DNA of 59,909 bases from JBAZWE01 sp041660545 (GTDB lineage: Bacteria; Actinomycetota; Thermoleophilia; BMS3ABIN01), in assembly GCA_041660545.1 (NCBI GenBank), contig JBAZWE010000004.1, forward strand, positions 1 through 59,909. The letters are read 5' to 3'. Position numbers and translations under genes: made by a program. Under the pieces are notes generated by a model. The model was not told the DNA's origin. It saw only the letters and a program-made list of their open reading frames with translations, and ran no database searches. Below, one piece after another: positions 1 through 9,604 of this stretch; the stretch's first letter is position 1; each line of letters opens with the position of its first letter.

Positions 1-393
1 GAGTCCGAGTCCGGCAGATTGGGAGAATTAAGCGGTAAGCTTGCAGCGATGGCTGAAGATGTGGACGGCATAAATGTACTCGTAACCGAAGTCGAGGTCG
101 AGAAAGCAGACGATCTTATGGAGCTCTCCGATCACATCAAGGGTGCATTAGGCCCGTCGGCCATCATGCTGGCGGCCGCTGCGGATGGTCGGGTCAGTCT
201 TGTAGCCAACTTCTCAGATCAGGTTGTTGAGCGGGGCGTTCGCGCTGGCGATCTGATAAAGGAGATCGCTCCCGTCGTCAGCGGCAAGGGTGGCGGACGA
301 CCCAATATGGCGAGGGGCGGCGGCAGCGACGCCGGCAAAACAGGCGAAGCGCTGGAAAAAGCCCGCCAGTGGTTGGCGGAAAAACTCACCTGA
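1..393 (+). CDS. alaS: Alanyl-tRNA synthetase, C-terminal fragment (5' end outside window)
   Basis: The open frame runs in from base 1 and stops with TGA at 391-393, so only about 130 C-terminal residues are present. They match the DHHA1 domain at the end of AlaRS: the Gly-rich stretch GKGGGRPNMARGGG followed by a terminal helix is typical. In the family this domain binds tRNA and links to oligomerisation, while the catalytic and editing domains lie upstream, outside the window. ruvX follows after 28 bases on the same strand, the usual alaS-ruvX-mltG order in many Gram-positive lineages. The identity is clear; nothing can be said about the rest of the protein. Confidence 0.92.
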   Translation, partial: ESESGRLGELSGKLAAMAEDVDGINVLVTEVEVEKADDLMELSDHIKGALGPSAIMLAAAADGRVSLVANFSDQVVERGVRAGDLIKEIAPVVSGKGGGRPNMARGGGSDAGKTGEALEKARQWLAEKLT

Positions 394-421
394 CGAAATC
401 CCTTTAGGCAGCTGGCGGAAA

Positions 422-841
422 ATGAAGATTATTGCGCTTGATTACGGCCATGCACATACAGGAGTCGCGATCTGCGATCCTACTGGAACGATAGTCAGGC
501 CGCTTGATGCCATTGATGACGCATCCTCGGCGACCGGCCTGAAGAAAATCGTCGATCTTGCCCGCGAAGAAAACGCCGAAGCGCTGCTGGTTGGAATGCC
601 GGTTTCGCTGAGCGGCGAATGCGGCTCACAGGCTGATGAGACCAGGGATTTCATCAAACAGCTTGAGGATGTGCTCGAACTCCCGCTTGTCTCATGGGAT
701 GAGCGTTTCACGAGCAAAATGGCTGTCAGTAAAGGTCACAATACGACGAGTTCCAGCCACAGCCTTGCGGCATGTGTCCTGCTGGAAGACTACCTTGGCT
801 CCCAGGCATATCGCTGTCTTGACGACGGTGATTCCGATTAG
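422..841 (+). CDS. ruvX: RuvX/YqgF family putative Holliday junction resolvase / pre-16S rRNA nuclease
   Basis: A 139-residue RNase H-fold protein. The start is the ATG at 422, because the protein then begins with the family N-terminus MKIIALDYG containing the first catalytic Asp (residue 7). VGMPVSLSG and the WDERFTSKMA segment (the family WDERLTT motif) are also present. Family members process 16S rRNA 5' ends and/or resolve Holliday junctions. Oddity: near the C-terminus the family has an Asp just before the conserved AA (DSLAA), but here the sequence reads SHSLAA with His113 (CAC), so a metal-binding carboxylate seems lost. It lies between alaS and mltG, probably in one operon. Confidence 0.88.
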   Translation: MKIIALDYGHAHTGVAICDPTGTIVRPLDAIDDASSATGLKKIVDLAREENAEALLVGMPVSLSGECGSQADETRDFIKQLEDVLELPLVSWDERFTSKMAVSKGHNTTSSSHSLAACVLLEDYLGSQAYRCLDDGDSD

Positions 842-886
842 ACTTTAGCGAATAATGTATTATTTAGTTTGATTATCCTCATCATC

Positions 887-1903
887 ATGAAAGCATCGCG
901 CCTAAAATCCGCCTCATCAATATTTCGCCACGCATCCTTTGCGGCGCTTGTCTCGGTCTCCCTGTTAATGGTTTTGTTTCTGGCATCGTGCGGAGGCGCA
1001 AAAAAAGAGGGGCAGGTGACCATTCGCATTTCGCCTGGCACCAGTACCAGTGAAATCGCCCGCATGCTGGCCGAGGAAGACGTGATCGACAGCGAGAAAG
1101 ATTTTACGAACAAGGCCAATGAGGCCGGCGTCGGCGAAAAGCTGAAGGCCGGGGTCTACCGCTTCGAGCGGGGCGAGTCCATCGAAAGCATTCTTGAAAA
1201 GCTTGAAAAAGGCATCCAGGCGCCGGAGGCAGTTCTTACCGTCCCCGAGGGTTATTCAATAACCGATATAGCCAGGCTGCTTTCCTCAAGAACAGCGATA
1301 ACCGAGAAGCAGTACATGCAGGCTGTGAAGATCAACGGGCGCCGCCTGCCGCTGACAGGGGCGTCTGGAGCGGAGGATCTGGAAGGTTTTCTGTTTCCAA
1401 GCACTTATGATCTTAATGAAGATATAACGGCTGACACTCTTGTCGACCGTCAGCTCGAGACATTCGGGAAAAAAACATCCGGACTCGAATGGGGCAAGGC
1501 TGAGTCCCTTGGTTTGAGCGAGTACCAGTTGCTAATAGTGGCGTCCCTGGTCGAGCGTGAGGCCAGGGTACCCGAGGAGAGGCCACAGGTCGCGGCGGTT
1601 ATCTACAACCGCCTCTCAGCCGGGATGAAACTGGAGGTCGACGCCACGGTACAGTACGCCATAGGCTACTGGAAGCTGGAATTGACCCAGCAGGATCTTG
1701 AAACCGACTCCCCCTACAATACCCGTCTATACAAAGGGCTGCCGCCAGGTCCCATCTGCAACCCCGGCATCGAGTCGATCAGGGCCGCAATGAATCCCGC
1801 ACCTGTCGATTACATCTACTATGTCGCTACCGGTGATGAGGAAGGGCACCATTTCTTCACCAGCTCATATGATGAGTTCTTAAAGGCAAAGAATGGCGGT
1901 TGA
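887..1903 (+). CDS. mltG: Endolytic murein transglycosylase MltG, apparently a lipoprotein
   Basis: A YceG/MltG-family protein of about 338 residues. Family members cut nascent glycan strands at the outer face of the membrane and set glycan length. The N-terminus is a hydrophobic segment ending in LASCGG, which reads as a lipobox, rather than the plain transmembrane anchor usual for MltG. A small LysM-like domain follows (ISPGTSTSEIARMLAEE), then the catalytic domain with LLIVASLVEREA, whose Glu is the likely catalytic acid, and LEVDATVQYA and PYNTRLYKGLPPGPICNPG. The ATG at 887 was chosen over the TTG at 869 because it gives a normal signal sequence. Third gene of alaS-ruvX-mltG. Confidence 0.93.
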   Translation: MKASRLKSASSIFRHASFAALVSVSLLMVLFLASCGGAKKEGQVTIRISPGTSTSEIARMLAEEDVIDSEKDFTNKANEAGVGEKLKAGVYRFERGESIESILEKLEKGIQAPEAVLTVPEGYSITDIARLLSSRTAITEKQYMQAVKINGRRLPLTGASGAEDLEGFLFPSTYDLNEDITADTLVDRQLETFGKKTSGLEWGKAESLGLSEYQLLIVASLVEREARVPEERPQVAAVIYNRLSAGMKLEVDATVQYAIGYWKLELTQQDLETDSPYNTRLYKGLPPGPICNPGIESIRAAMNPAPVDYIYYVATGDEEGHHFFTSSYDEFLKAKNGG

Positions 1904-1931
1904 CGGTTCACTCTTTTAGGAGCGGCGAGGT

Positions 1932-2693
1932 CTACCAGGGTTTGACTTTTAGATCTACACCGAGGTGATAGCGGCAAATCTCGCGAATGCAATTCCAGAC
2001 CTCGCTGGCCGTTTCCATCGTCAGGGTGATAGAGGAAGAATCGGAGAGAGGTTTTTCCAAAAGGCGGCGCATGGTATCGAGCGCCGGCCCGGAAACATCG
2101 AAAGATTCAGCACCGCAGTTCTCGCAAAGCGCCCCGCCTGCCTGGGCTGAGAAACGCGGCAGATAGTCCTCAGCGCCACAGGAGGCACAGTTCGCAAGAT
2201 GGGGGAGAAAGCCGGTCAACAGTAGCAATTTTAGTTCGGCTCCCAGGGTTACAGAAATCATGCCCTGCCGTGCCGTGGGAGAACCGGCCTCTGCTCCGGA
2301 ATCCTGCGAATTCAGTTTTTCCATCACATCGAGGTAATTGATCACGAGATTAAATGTTCGCGGACGCCGCTCGAAGTCGGCGCTCGCCCTGCCCAGCATG
2401 TCCACCAGGGCCAGGCCCGCTCGCAGTGATGCAGTATTGTCCCTTAGCGATGCATGGGTCCTGATGGTATCGGCGCCCGTAAGTGTATGCAGGTTGCGTC
2501 CCTCATGAAGCTGCACGGCAAGATGCGTGAAGGGCTCGAGTCGTCCACCGAACCGGGATTTAATTTTGCGTACGCCCTTGACGACCGTCGGTGTTTTACC
2601 ATGGTCGCGAGTAAAGAGGGTCACTACCCTGTCGGCGTCTCCCAGTTTGTGGGAACCGAGAACAACGGCTTCAGTGGAATAGGTGCGGGGCAT
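1932..2693 (-). CDS. recO: DNA repair protein RecO
   Basis: A 253-residue protein with the RecO N-terminal OB fold (start MPRTYSTEAVVLGSHKLGD, then VVTLFTRDHGK and VVKGVRKIKSRFGGRLEPF) and the helical C-terminal domain with a zinc site of two Cys pairs (CASCG and CENCG). RecO anneals ssDNA and helps RecR load RecA at gaps. It converges with mltG, 28 bases between stops. A lipoprotein gene sits 62 bases upstream on the same strand and may be cotranscribed. The length is normal for the family. Confidence 0.93.
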   Translation of the reverse strand: MPRTYSTEAVVLGSHKLGDADRVVTLFTRDHGKTPTVVKGVRKIKSRFGGRLEPFTHLAVQLHEGRNLHTLTGADTIRTHASLRDNTASLRAGLALVDMLGRASADFERRPRTFNLVINYLDVMEKLNSQDSGAEAGSPTARQGMISVTLGAELKLLLLTGFLPHLANCASCGAEDYLPRFSAQAGGALCENCGAESFDVSGPALDTMRRLLEKPLSDSSSITLTMETASEVWNCIREICRYHLGVDLKVKPW

Positions 2694-2755
2694 CTCACCA
2701 TTTTATCCCATCAGGATGAGATAGGGGTCGGTCCGCCGGCAGAAAAACAGAATGC

Positions 2756-3568
2756 TCAGGGTATCATGTAGCTCTTAAGCCGGTAAAAGGCACGAGCGCT
2801 GGTGAAGATCTCCTTGGGTTCGTTGGGCTCGCTGATAATCTCGGCCGCCCTGCCTATACCGGGTACGAACCACGTGTAATCCCAGGTGGTGTTCGTAATA
2901 CCGCCTCGCTTGGCGCTTACCCGGGTCTGCAGCAGGAAGGCATCGAATTCTCCAGCCGGAAGAGTAAGGATGTTGCGCGCTACAACGAGGTTTTCCGATG
3001 TTATTTCCACGGTTTTGCCGTCCTCGATTTCGTTATAACTCTCAAGCCAGCGGTTACCAACCGCTGCCGGGAAGATCAGGGCTCTGGATGGCGTCGAATA
3101 GATTATGGTCCTCGATTTCTCGGCGGACTTGCCAAAAGCTCTCCATGCGCCCTCGTCCTTGTTTTGAAAGTTGTACTCCTGTCCTTCCGCGCCCGGGGAC
3201 CAGGAAGACAGTACGGCGACGGTGGCGTCCGGGAACTCCTGCGCCGAATAAGCTGCTTCGGGGGCCACCGTGGTCATATTCAGTGTCATCGTGGTCGGGC
3301 CGCTTGAGAATTTCCATGGCCCCTCCAGATCAAAAGAGACATTGACGGGCTTACCGGGAGTATTTGAGGCAAAGACAAGACGGGAACCGATGTTCAAAGG
3401 CAGGTCTGACGCTGTCAGGCTCTCACCCGGGCTGGGAGTAGCAGCAAACGCTATATTCGTCTCCTCTGTCACATCGGCTGAATGTTTCGATTCGCCGCAG
3501 CCCAATATCATCATCGATAAAACCAGGCAGGCTCCCATGAACATCGGATATATTTTCTTGCGACTCAT
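2756..3568 (-). CDS. Hypothetical lipoprotein
   Basis: A 270-residue protein starting MSRKKIYPMFMGACLVLSMM and followed by ILGCGES: a positively charged start, hydrophobic core and lipobox with Cys24, so it is probably lipid-anchored outside the membrane. The rest looks like beta-rich extracellular sequence (segments such as GSRLVFASNTPGKPVNVSFDLEGPW and DYTWFVPGIGRAAEI). The ending TTWDYTWFVPGIG resembles domains of unknown function in secreted Gram-positive proteins, but I do not recognise a family. It is transcribed away from glyQ (78 bases between starts) and towards recO. Confidence 0.75.
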   Translation of the reverse strand: MSRKKIYPMFMGACLVLSMMILGCGESKHSADVTEETNIAFAATPSPGESLTASDLPLNIGSRLVFASNTPGKPVNVSFDLEGPWKFSSGPTTMTLNMTTVAPEAAYSAQEFPDATVAVLSSWSPGAEGQEYNFQNKDEGAWRAFGKSAEKSRTIIYSTPSRALIFPAAVGNRWLESYNEIEDGKTVEITSENLVVARNILTLPAGEFDAFLLQTRVSAKRGGITNTTWDYTWFVPGIGRAAEIISEPNEPKEIFTSARAFYRLKSYMIP

Positions 3569-3646
3569 ATCGGATTTTATTTTATCACCTTGGGGTCAGC
3601 TAATATACCGTCACATTTTTGTCCGCGGCGCCTTTCTTCTTGTTAA

Positions 3647-4546
3647 TTGAGCACGTTTTTAATAGAATCTATCTCCGCCTTGACCGACTTTCCCACCTTT
3701 CAGGAGATAATACTCGCCCTACAGGCTTTTTGGGGCGCGCAGGGCTGCGTCATAATGCAGCCTTACCATACTGAAGTCGGTGCCGGAACCTTCAATCCGG
3801 CCACATTCCTAAAATGTCTGGACGATAAACCCTGGCGCGTGGCATATGTGGAGCCATCCATAAGACCCACGGATGGCCGCTACGGAGAGAATCCTTACAG
3901 GCTGTCTCATTACTACCAGTTCCAGGTACTCCTCAAGCCCTCACCGAAAAACGTTCAGGACCTTTATCTTGAGTCCCTGGCCCAGCTCGGGGTCGATCTT
4001 GCCGCACACGATGTACGCTTTGTCGAGGACGATTGGGAGGGACCGACTCTGGGCGCCTGGGGCCTGGGTTGGGAAGTCTGGATCGATGGCATGGAGGCTA
4101 CGCAGTTTACCTATTTCCAGCAGGTTGGGGGCATCGACCTGCAGCCGGTGCCGGTTGAAATAACTTATGGCCTGGAACGTATCGCAATGTACCTTCAGAA
4201 GAAGAACAGCGTCTTTGACCTGGTCTGGTCGGGAGATGTCACATACGGGGATGTATATCAACAGAACGAGGCCCAGTTTTCACGTTATAATTTCGAGATC
4301 GCAGACACCGCGATGCTTTTATCCCACTTTGCCGACTACGAGCAGGAATGCGAACGCTGCCTGGCTGGAGATCTGCCGATACCCGGTTACGACTATGTGC
4401 TCAAGTGCTCGCATACTTTCAACCTGCTCGATTCGCGCGGTGTCATCAGTGTTACCGATCGCACGGGATACATCGCCAGGGTGCGAAACCTGGCCAGACG
4501 ATGCGCCGAGATGTATCTAAGACAACAGGAGAAGGGCACGGAATGA
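3647..4546 (+). CDS. glyQ: Glycyl-tRNA synthetase alpha subunit
   Basis: Class II aminoacyl-tRNA synthetase alpha chain of the bacterial alpha2-beta2 GlyRS, which charges tRNA-Gly. Hallmarks are FQEIILALQAFWGAQGCVIMQPYHTEVGAGTFNP near the N-terminus, PSIRPTDGRYGENPYRL, EDDWEGPTLGAWGLGWEVW and the C-terminal DSRGVISVTDRTGYI. The longest frame starts at TTG 3647; another TTG at 3677 is closer to the usual family start, so the first ten residues are uncertain. The stop overlaps the glyS ATG (ATGA), implying translational coupling. About 299 residues, normal length. Confidence 0.95.
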   Translation: MSTFLIESISALTDFPTFQEIILALQAFWGAQGCVIMQPYHTEVGAGTFNPATFLKCLDDKPWRVAYVEPSIRPTDGRYGENPYRLSHYYQFQVLLKPSPKNVQDLYLESLAQLGVDLAAHDVRFVEDDWEGPTLGAWGLGWEVWIDGMEATQFTYFQQVGGIDLQPVPVEITYGLERIAMYLQKKNSVFDLVWSGDVTYGDVYQQNEAQFSRYNFEIADTAMLLSHFADYEQECERCLAGDLPIPGYDYVLKCSHTFNLLDSRGVISVTDRTGYIARVRNLARRCAEMYLRQQEKGTE

Positions 4547-6690
4547 ACACCAAGGCCGATCCAGTGAGCCGGGCCGGAGATTTCCTCTTTGAGATAGGGA
4601 CCGAGGAATTGCCTGCAGCCGCCGCGCGTTCGGCGGCCCAGCAGGTGCCTCTGCTTGCCGGACAGGTTTTTGCCCGCAACTACATCGAAGTGGAGCCGGA
4701 TGCGATCTCTGTCTGGGTGACTCCCAGGCGCATTGCGATCTTTATAGAGAAACTGACACCCATGCAGCAAGCACAGGAGAAAACCGAACGCGGTCCCGTC
4801 GCCAGCAGGGCGTTCGATGAAGATGGTGAACCTACAGGCGCGGCTGAAGGCTTTGCGCGCGCCAAGGGCGTTGCCGTAGGCGACCTTGAGGTGCGTGAGC
4901 ATGAAGGTCAGGAATTCGTCTTCGCTGTGCATCGGCGCGAGGGTCAGCCGACCATCGATCTTCTTCCCGAGATATGCAGGGAGATACTGATGGGTATCTC
5001 CTTTTCGAAGACGATGCACTGGGATGGCGCCGATATGAGATTTTCACGGCCGGTTCGATGGCTGGTGACAAAATATGCTTCGCAGACGATCGAGTATGAA
5101 GTCGCCGGCATCAGGAGTACAGATACAAGCCAGGGCCACAGATTCCTGGCCGATCCTGATGTAGTGATAGAGGATGCGTCCTCCTACAGGGAGCTGATGA
5201 GCGCCGCCAGTGTCATGGTCGACCAGGAGGCTCGGCGGCTGGTGATACTGGAGGGTCTTGCCATGCAGGCCGGCAAGGAAGGCGCCAGCTATATAGATCC
5301 GGCCGGTGAGCTGGAGGAAGTGATCTACCTTGTTGAAAATCCCAGCGTACAAAAAGGAAGATTCGCAGAAGAACATCTTCGTCTCCCCGATAGGGTGCTT
5401 ACAACATGTATGCAATCGCATCAACGCTATTTCCCGCTCACCAGGGAAGACGGTTCTCTCGTGGACGGCTTTCTTTACGTGATAAACGGCGATCCCGCCT
5501 GCGCGGAGGGGATCACTGAAGGCAATGAACGGGTGCTGGAAGGCAGGATCGAGGACGCCGAGTTCTCCTTTGACAAAGATCTGGTTACCGGCATAGAGAA
5601 GATGGCAGAGAACCTCGAAAAGGTCGTATTCCATCAGAAGCTCGGTTCCCTGGCCGACAAGAGCGCCAGGCTGGATGTGCTGGTGAAAGCTTTTGCGGGG
5701 ATGACGGGTCTAGGCGAAGCCGATCTAAAAATCGCCGCTTCAGCGGCCAGGCTCGCCAAGGCGGACCAGGTCAGCATAATGGTGCAGGAGTTCCCAACGC
5801 TGGAGGGTTACATCGGCTCTGTCTATGCCAATCTTGAAGGTTTTCCCTCAGACGTATGCAAGGCTATAGAGGAACATTTTTTGCCGCTTTCAGCGGGTGG
5901 CGCCTTACCAACGAGCGTTCAGGGCGCAGTTCTCTCCATCTGCGACAAGATCGATAACCTGACCGGAGCCTTTGCGATAAACGAGCTTCCCACAGGCTCG
6001 AGGGATCCATACGGGTTGAGAAGAGCGGCGGTTGGGATTGCCGCAATTTCAAACAGGTTCTCCTTCGACTTCGACCTCATCGACATTTTTTCAGTGGGTC
6101 ACCGGGCATACACGGAACAAAAGGCGGATATCCTGAGGGAACCGGGTCCGGAGCAGGCCGCTTTTGACTTTGTTTGCGACCGGATCCAGCAGCAGATGGT
6201 GGAGAAAGGGACGCCGGTTGAGATAATGGAGGCAGCGCGTGCCGCCGGACTCACTAGTCTGCTGAGGTTGATGGCGCTAGCCGATGCCCTTGATGAATTT
6301 CGCAATACAAAAGATTTCGACGATCTGCACACCGCATATTTTCGCTGCTCGAAGATAGTCGCCAAGGCGGGGGAGAAAGCCGGCATAGAGACCGTGGACG
6401 CCTCCCTTTTTGAAGAGGAGGCGGAAAAGGGGTTGTACACGCAACTCGTCGCTCTGGAGCCGCAGATCAAGGAGCTTGCCGGATCGCTCGATTACGGGGG
6501 AGCACTGGCAAAGGCGGCTGCGATCCGCGCGGCTGTGGATCTTTTCTTCGATGACGTCATGATAATGGCCGAAGATGAAAAGATTCGTAATAACCGTCTT
6601 GCTCTCGTGAAGAGAACGGCTTCAATGCTTTTGACTCTCGGCGATCCCATGCGTGTAGCAGCGGCGCCAAAGGCGGGATCAGGGTCATAA
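4543..6690 (+). CDS. glyS: Glycyl-tRNA synthetase beta subunit
   Basis: A 715-residue beta chain of GlyRS, needed for tRNA binding and activity of the alpha2-beta2 enzyme. The ATG at 4543 overlaps the glyQ stop and gives the family N-terminus DFLFEIGTEELPAAAA. Downstream are the B5/HD-like region and the C-terminal anticodon-binding domain with FFDDVMIMAEDEKIRNNRLALVKR, typical of GlyS and ArgS ends. Length and layout are normal. The open frame extends further upstream inside glyQ, but that part does not resemble GlyS and was excluded. Confidence 0.95.
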   Translation: MNTKADPVSRAGDFLFEIGTEELPAAAARSAAQQVPLLAGQVFARNYIEVEPDAISVWVTPRRIAIFIEKLTPMQQAQEKTERGPVASRAFDEDGEPTGAAEGFARAKGVAVGDLEVREHEGQEFVFAVHRREGQPTIDLLPEICREILMGISFSKTMHWDGADMRFSRPVRWLVTKYASQTIEYEVAGIRSTDTSQGHRFLADPDVVIEDASSYRELMSAASVMVDQEARRLVILEGLAMQAGKEGASYIDPAGELEEVIYLVENPSVQKGRFAEEHLRLPDRVLTTCMQSHQRYFPLTREDGSLVDGFLYVINGDPACAEGITEGNERVLEGRIEDAEFSFDKDLVTGIEKMAENLEKVVFHQKLGSLADKSARLDVLVKAFAGMTGLGEADLKIAASAARLAKADQVSIMVQEFPTLEGYIGSVYANLEGFPSDVCKAIEEHFLPLSAGGALPTSVQGAVLSICDKIDNLTGAFAINELPTGSRDPYGLRRAAVGIAAISNRFSFDFDLIDIFSVGHRAYTEQKADILREPGPEQAAFDFVCDRIQQQMVEKGTPVEIMEAARAAGLTSLLRLMALADALDEFRNTKDFDDLHTAYFRCSKIVAKAGEKAGIETVDASLFEEEAEKGLYTQLVALEPQIKELAGSLDYGGALAKAAAIRAAVDLFFDDVMIMAEDEKIRNNRLALVKRTASMLLTLGDPMRVAAAPKAGSGS

Positions 6691-6878
6691 GAAACGCTAC
6701 TGGTTGCCCGTGGTGAAGCTTAAGGTTGTCTATAGCCTAATTGGGATTCTTGCGATAAACTTGTGACCCTGGATTCCGGGATTTCGGCGCCAGGCGTAAC
6801 CTTCTTAATCATCCTGCGCATAGCGAAGGATCTTCATAAAGAAATATAAAGTATAAGTACGATTTTGGGAGGAATTGC

Positions 6879-9545
6879 ATGGGCAAGAAATATGTATTCG
6901 ATTTCTCTGAGGGTTCAAAGGACATGAAGGACCTTCTTGGGGGCAAGGGGGCCAATCTCGCCGAGATGACGAATATCGGGTGTCCCGTTCCGGATGGGTT
7001 CACGATTACAACCGAAGCCTGCATAGCCTACGGCAAGCAGGGCAACAAGTTCCCGGAAGGGCTGGATTCAGAGATAGAGGGGCACGTCGTCCGCCTGGAG
7101 GAAACAACCGGCAAGAAGCTGGGCGATTCCGATAACCCGCTGCTCGTGAGCGTACGCTCCGGCGCGAAGTTCAGCATGCCGGGGATGATGGATACGGTTC
7201 TCAACCTGGGCCTCAATGATGAATCAGTAAAGGGACTGGCCAAAATGACTGGTGACGACCGCTTCGCCTGGGACGCCTACCGCCGTTTTATCCAGATGTT
7301 CGGCAAGGTCGTCATGGAAGTGGATGGGCAGCTGTTCGAAGACGCGATAACCGTCAGGCGCGACGAGGCGGGAGTCAAATTCGACAACGAACTGACACCC
7401 GATCAGCTGCGGCTTCTTGTGGATGACTTCAAAAATATCCTCGAAAAGGAAACCGGCCGTTCGTTCCCGAGCCAGCCGCGCGAGCAGCTGGAGCTCTCCA
7501 TCCAGGCTGTTTTCCGCAGCTGGGGCAACCCGAGAGCCGTCACATACCGCCGTCACTACAATATTTCAGATGATCTCGGCACTGCCGTCAACGTACAACT
7601 GATGGTCTTTGGCAACATGGGCGATGATTCCGGCACCGGCGTAGCCTTCACCCGCAATCCGTCAACAGGCGAAAGGGAGAATTTCGGCGACTATCTGACC
7701 AACGCGCAGGGAGAGGACGTCGTCGCCGGTATCCGCAAGACCAAGAAATTGTCGGAAATGAAGGACGAGATGCCTGAGATTTTTGCAGAACTGACGGCAG
7801 TGATGCAAAAACTGGAGCAGCATTATCGTGAGATGGAAGATATCGAGTTCACCATCGAAAAGGACAAGCTCTACATGCTACAGACACGGGATGGCAAACG
7901 CACAGCTGCAGCCGCAGTGAAGATCGCATCCGATATGGTGGAGGAAGGCCTCATCACCAAGGAAGAAGCCGTGGGAAAGATAGACCCCGGTCAGCTCGAC
8001 CAGCTCCTGCATCCGATGATTGATCCCTCCCAGACGTACGAGGCGCTTACGCAGGGCCTCAATGCCTCTCCGGGCGCTGCTGTGGGCAAGGTCGTGTTCG
8101 ATGCCGATACCGCCGCCGAGCGCGGCAAGGCCGGCGAGGCAGTGATCCTGGTCCGCTGGGAAACGAGTCCCGACGACATCCACGGTCTTATCAGCGCTCA
8201 GGGAGTGCTGACCTCACATGGCGGTATGACCAGTCACGCCGCCGTTGTTGCTCGCGGCATGGGCAAACCTGCTGTCTGTGGCGCCGACCAGGTCAATATC
8301 TCCGAAAAAGAAAAAAAATTCACAGTCAATGGCAAGACCGTCAGCGAGGGCGACATACTGACGATTGATGGAACAACCGGAAAAGTCATCCTGGGCGCGG
8401 TGGACCTGGTGCCACCCCAGATAAACGAGAATTTCCAGGCCATAGTGAGTTGGGCCGATGAGATCCGCACGATGGCGGTTCGTACTAACGCCGACACGCC
8501 CGAGGATGCTGGAAAGGCGCGCGAGTTCGGCGCACAGGGCATCGGGCTCTGCCGTACGGAGCACATGTTTATGGCTGAGGACCGCCTTCCCATCGTGCGT
8601 CAGATGATCATGGCCGAGGACGGGGAGTCCAGGGCATCGGCTCTTGCGCAGCTGCTTCCGATGCAGCAGGGCGATTTTGAGGGGATCTTCGAGGCAATGC
8701 ACGGCTTGCCGGTTACGATCCGTCTTCTGGATCCTCCACTCCATGAGTTCCTTCCCGATTACACCGACCTTATGGTCGAACTCGAGCGCGCCAAGCTGAC
8801 CGGCGTCAGCGAGGCGGATATCGCCGCGAAAGAGAAAGAAGTCAGCCGCGTAAGGTCCTTAAGGGAAATGAACCCGATGCTGGGTACCCGTGGCTGTCGA
8901 CTGGGCATTCAGTGGCCGGAGGTCTACGAAATGCAGGTACGGGCTATCATGCAGGCGGCGGTAGCAGTGCAGAAGAAACTGGGCGATGCGCCACTGGTTG
9001 AGATTATGATTCCCCTGGTGGGTTACGCCGAAGAGCTGCATCTTATGCGCGACCTGACGGTCAAGGCTTGCGACGATGTTCTGGCAAGCGCCGGCGTCAA
9101 AATCGATTACCTTGTCGGTACGATGATAGAGCTGCCAAGAGCGGCGCTGACCGCCGACCATATATCAGACTACGCCGACTTCTTCAGCTTCGGCACCAAC
9201 GACCTTACACAGACCGCACTTGGATTTTCCCGGGATGATGCGGAAGGCAAGTTCCTTACTTATTATCTTGAAGAGGGAGTTATCAAGACCAACCCGTTTG
9301 AAACCATAGATGTCCACGGCGTCGGCAAACTTGTCGAGATTGCAGTAAAGCTGAGTCGTGATAAAAAGCCCGGCATCAAACTTGGTGTCTGCGGCGAACA
9401 TGGAGGGGAGCCCGACAGCGTCAAGTTCTGCCACCGTGCTGGGCTCAACTACGTCAGCTGCTCGCCCTACAGGGTGCCTCTGGCGCGGCTGGCGGCGGCG
9501 CAGGCGGTACTGGAAGAAAAGAAGATGGCATTTACCACCGCCTAA
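6879..9545 (+). CDS. ppdK: Pyruvate, phosphate dikinase
   Basis: An 888-residue cytosolic enzyme interconverting pyruvate, ATP and phosphate with PEP, AMP and diphosphate. An N-terminal ATP-grasp-like domain starts MGKKYVFDFSEGSKDMKDLLGGKGANLAEM. The central phosphohistidine domain contains LTSHGGMTSHAAVVARGMGKPA with the swivelling catalytic His. The C-terminal PEP/pyruvate TIM barrel has GIGLCRTEHMF, SFGTNDLTQT and a late CGEHGGEP with the catalytic Cys. A clear GGGAGG ribosome site precedes the ATG. Together with pyk (43.6 kb) it gives a reversible PEP/pyruvate node typical of anaerobic or PPi-economising metabolism. A terminator follows. Confidence 0.97.
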   Translation: MGKKYVFDFSEGSKDMKDLLGGKGANLAEMTNIGCPVPDGFTITTEACIAYGKQGNKFPEGLDSEIEGHVVRLEETTGKKLGDSDNPLLVSVRSGAKFSMPGMMDTVLNLGLNDESVKGLAKMTGDDRFAWDAYRRFIQMFGKVVMEVDGQLFEDAITVRRDEAGVKFDNELTPDQLRLLVDDFKNILEKETGRSFPSQPREQLELSIQAVFRSWGNPRAVTYRRHYNISDDLGTAVNVQLMVFGNMGDDSGTGVAFTRNPSTGERENFGDYLTNAQGEDVVAGIRKTKKLSEMKDEMPEIFAELTAVMQKLEQHYREMEDIEFTIEKDKLYMLQTRDGKRTAAAAVKIASDMVEEGLITKEEAVGKIDPGQLDQLLHPMIDPSQTYEALTQGLNASPGAAVGKVVFDADTAAERGKAGEAVILVRWETSPDDIHGLISAQGVLTSHGGMTSHAAVVARGMGKPAVCGADQVNISEKEKKFTVNGKTVSEGDILTIDGTTGKVILGAVDLVPPQINENFQAIVSWADEIRTMAVRTNADTPEDAGKAREFGAQGIGLCRTEHMFMAEDRLPIVRQMIMAEDGESRASALAQLLPMQQGDFEGIFEAMHGLPVTIRLLDPPLHEFLPDYTDLMVELERAKLTGVSEADIAAKEKEVSRVRSLREMNPMLGTRGCRLGIQWPEVYEMQVRAIMQAAVAVQKKLGDAPLVEIMIPLVGYAEELHLMRDLTVKACDDVLASAGVKIDYLVGTMIELPRAALTADHISDYADFFSFGTNDLTQTALGFSRDDAEGKFLTYYLEEGVIKTNPFETIDVHGVGKLVEIAVKLSRDKKPGIKLGVCGEHGGEPDSVKFCHRAGLNYVSCSPYRVPLARLAAAQAVLEEKKMAFTTA

Positions 9546-9571
9546 ACAGCACCGGTACAATTGCAGACAAT

Positions 9572-9604
9572 AACAGGCCGGGCCATCGCGTCCGGCCTGT
9601 TTAA
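9572..9604 (+). terminator. Rho-independent terminator after ppdK
   Basis: A perfect 10-bp stem (AACAGGCCGG / CCGGCCTGTT) with a roughly 10-base loop, ending in a short T run, 26 bases after the ppdK stop. Confidence 0.85.

Noticed and set aside
4393..5634. Minus-strand frames inside glyQS
   Set aside because: Overlap strongly supported synthetase genes and show no domain features.
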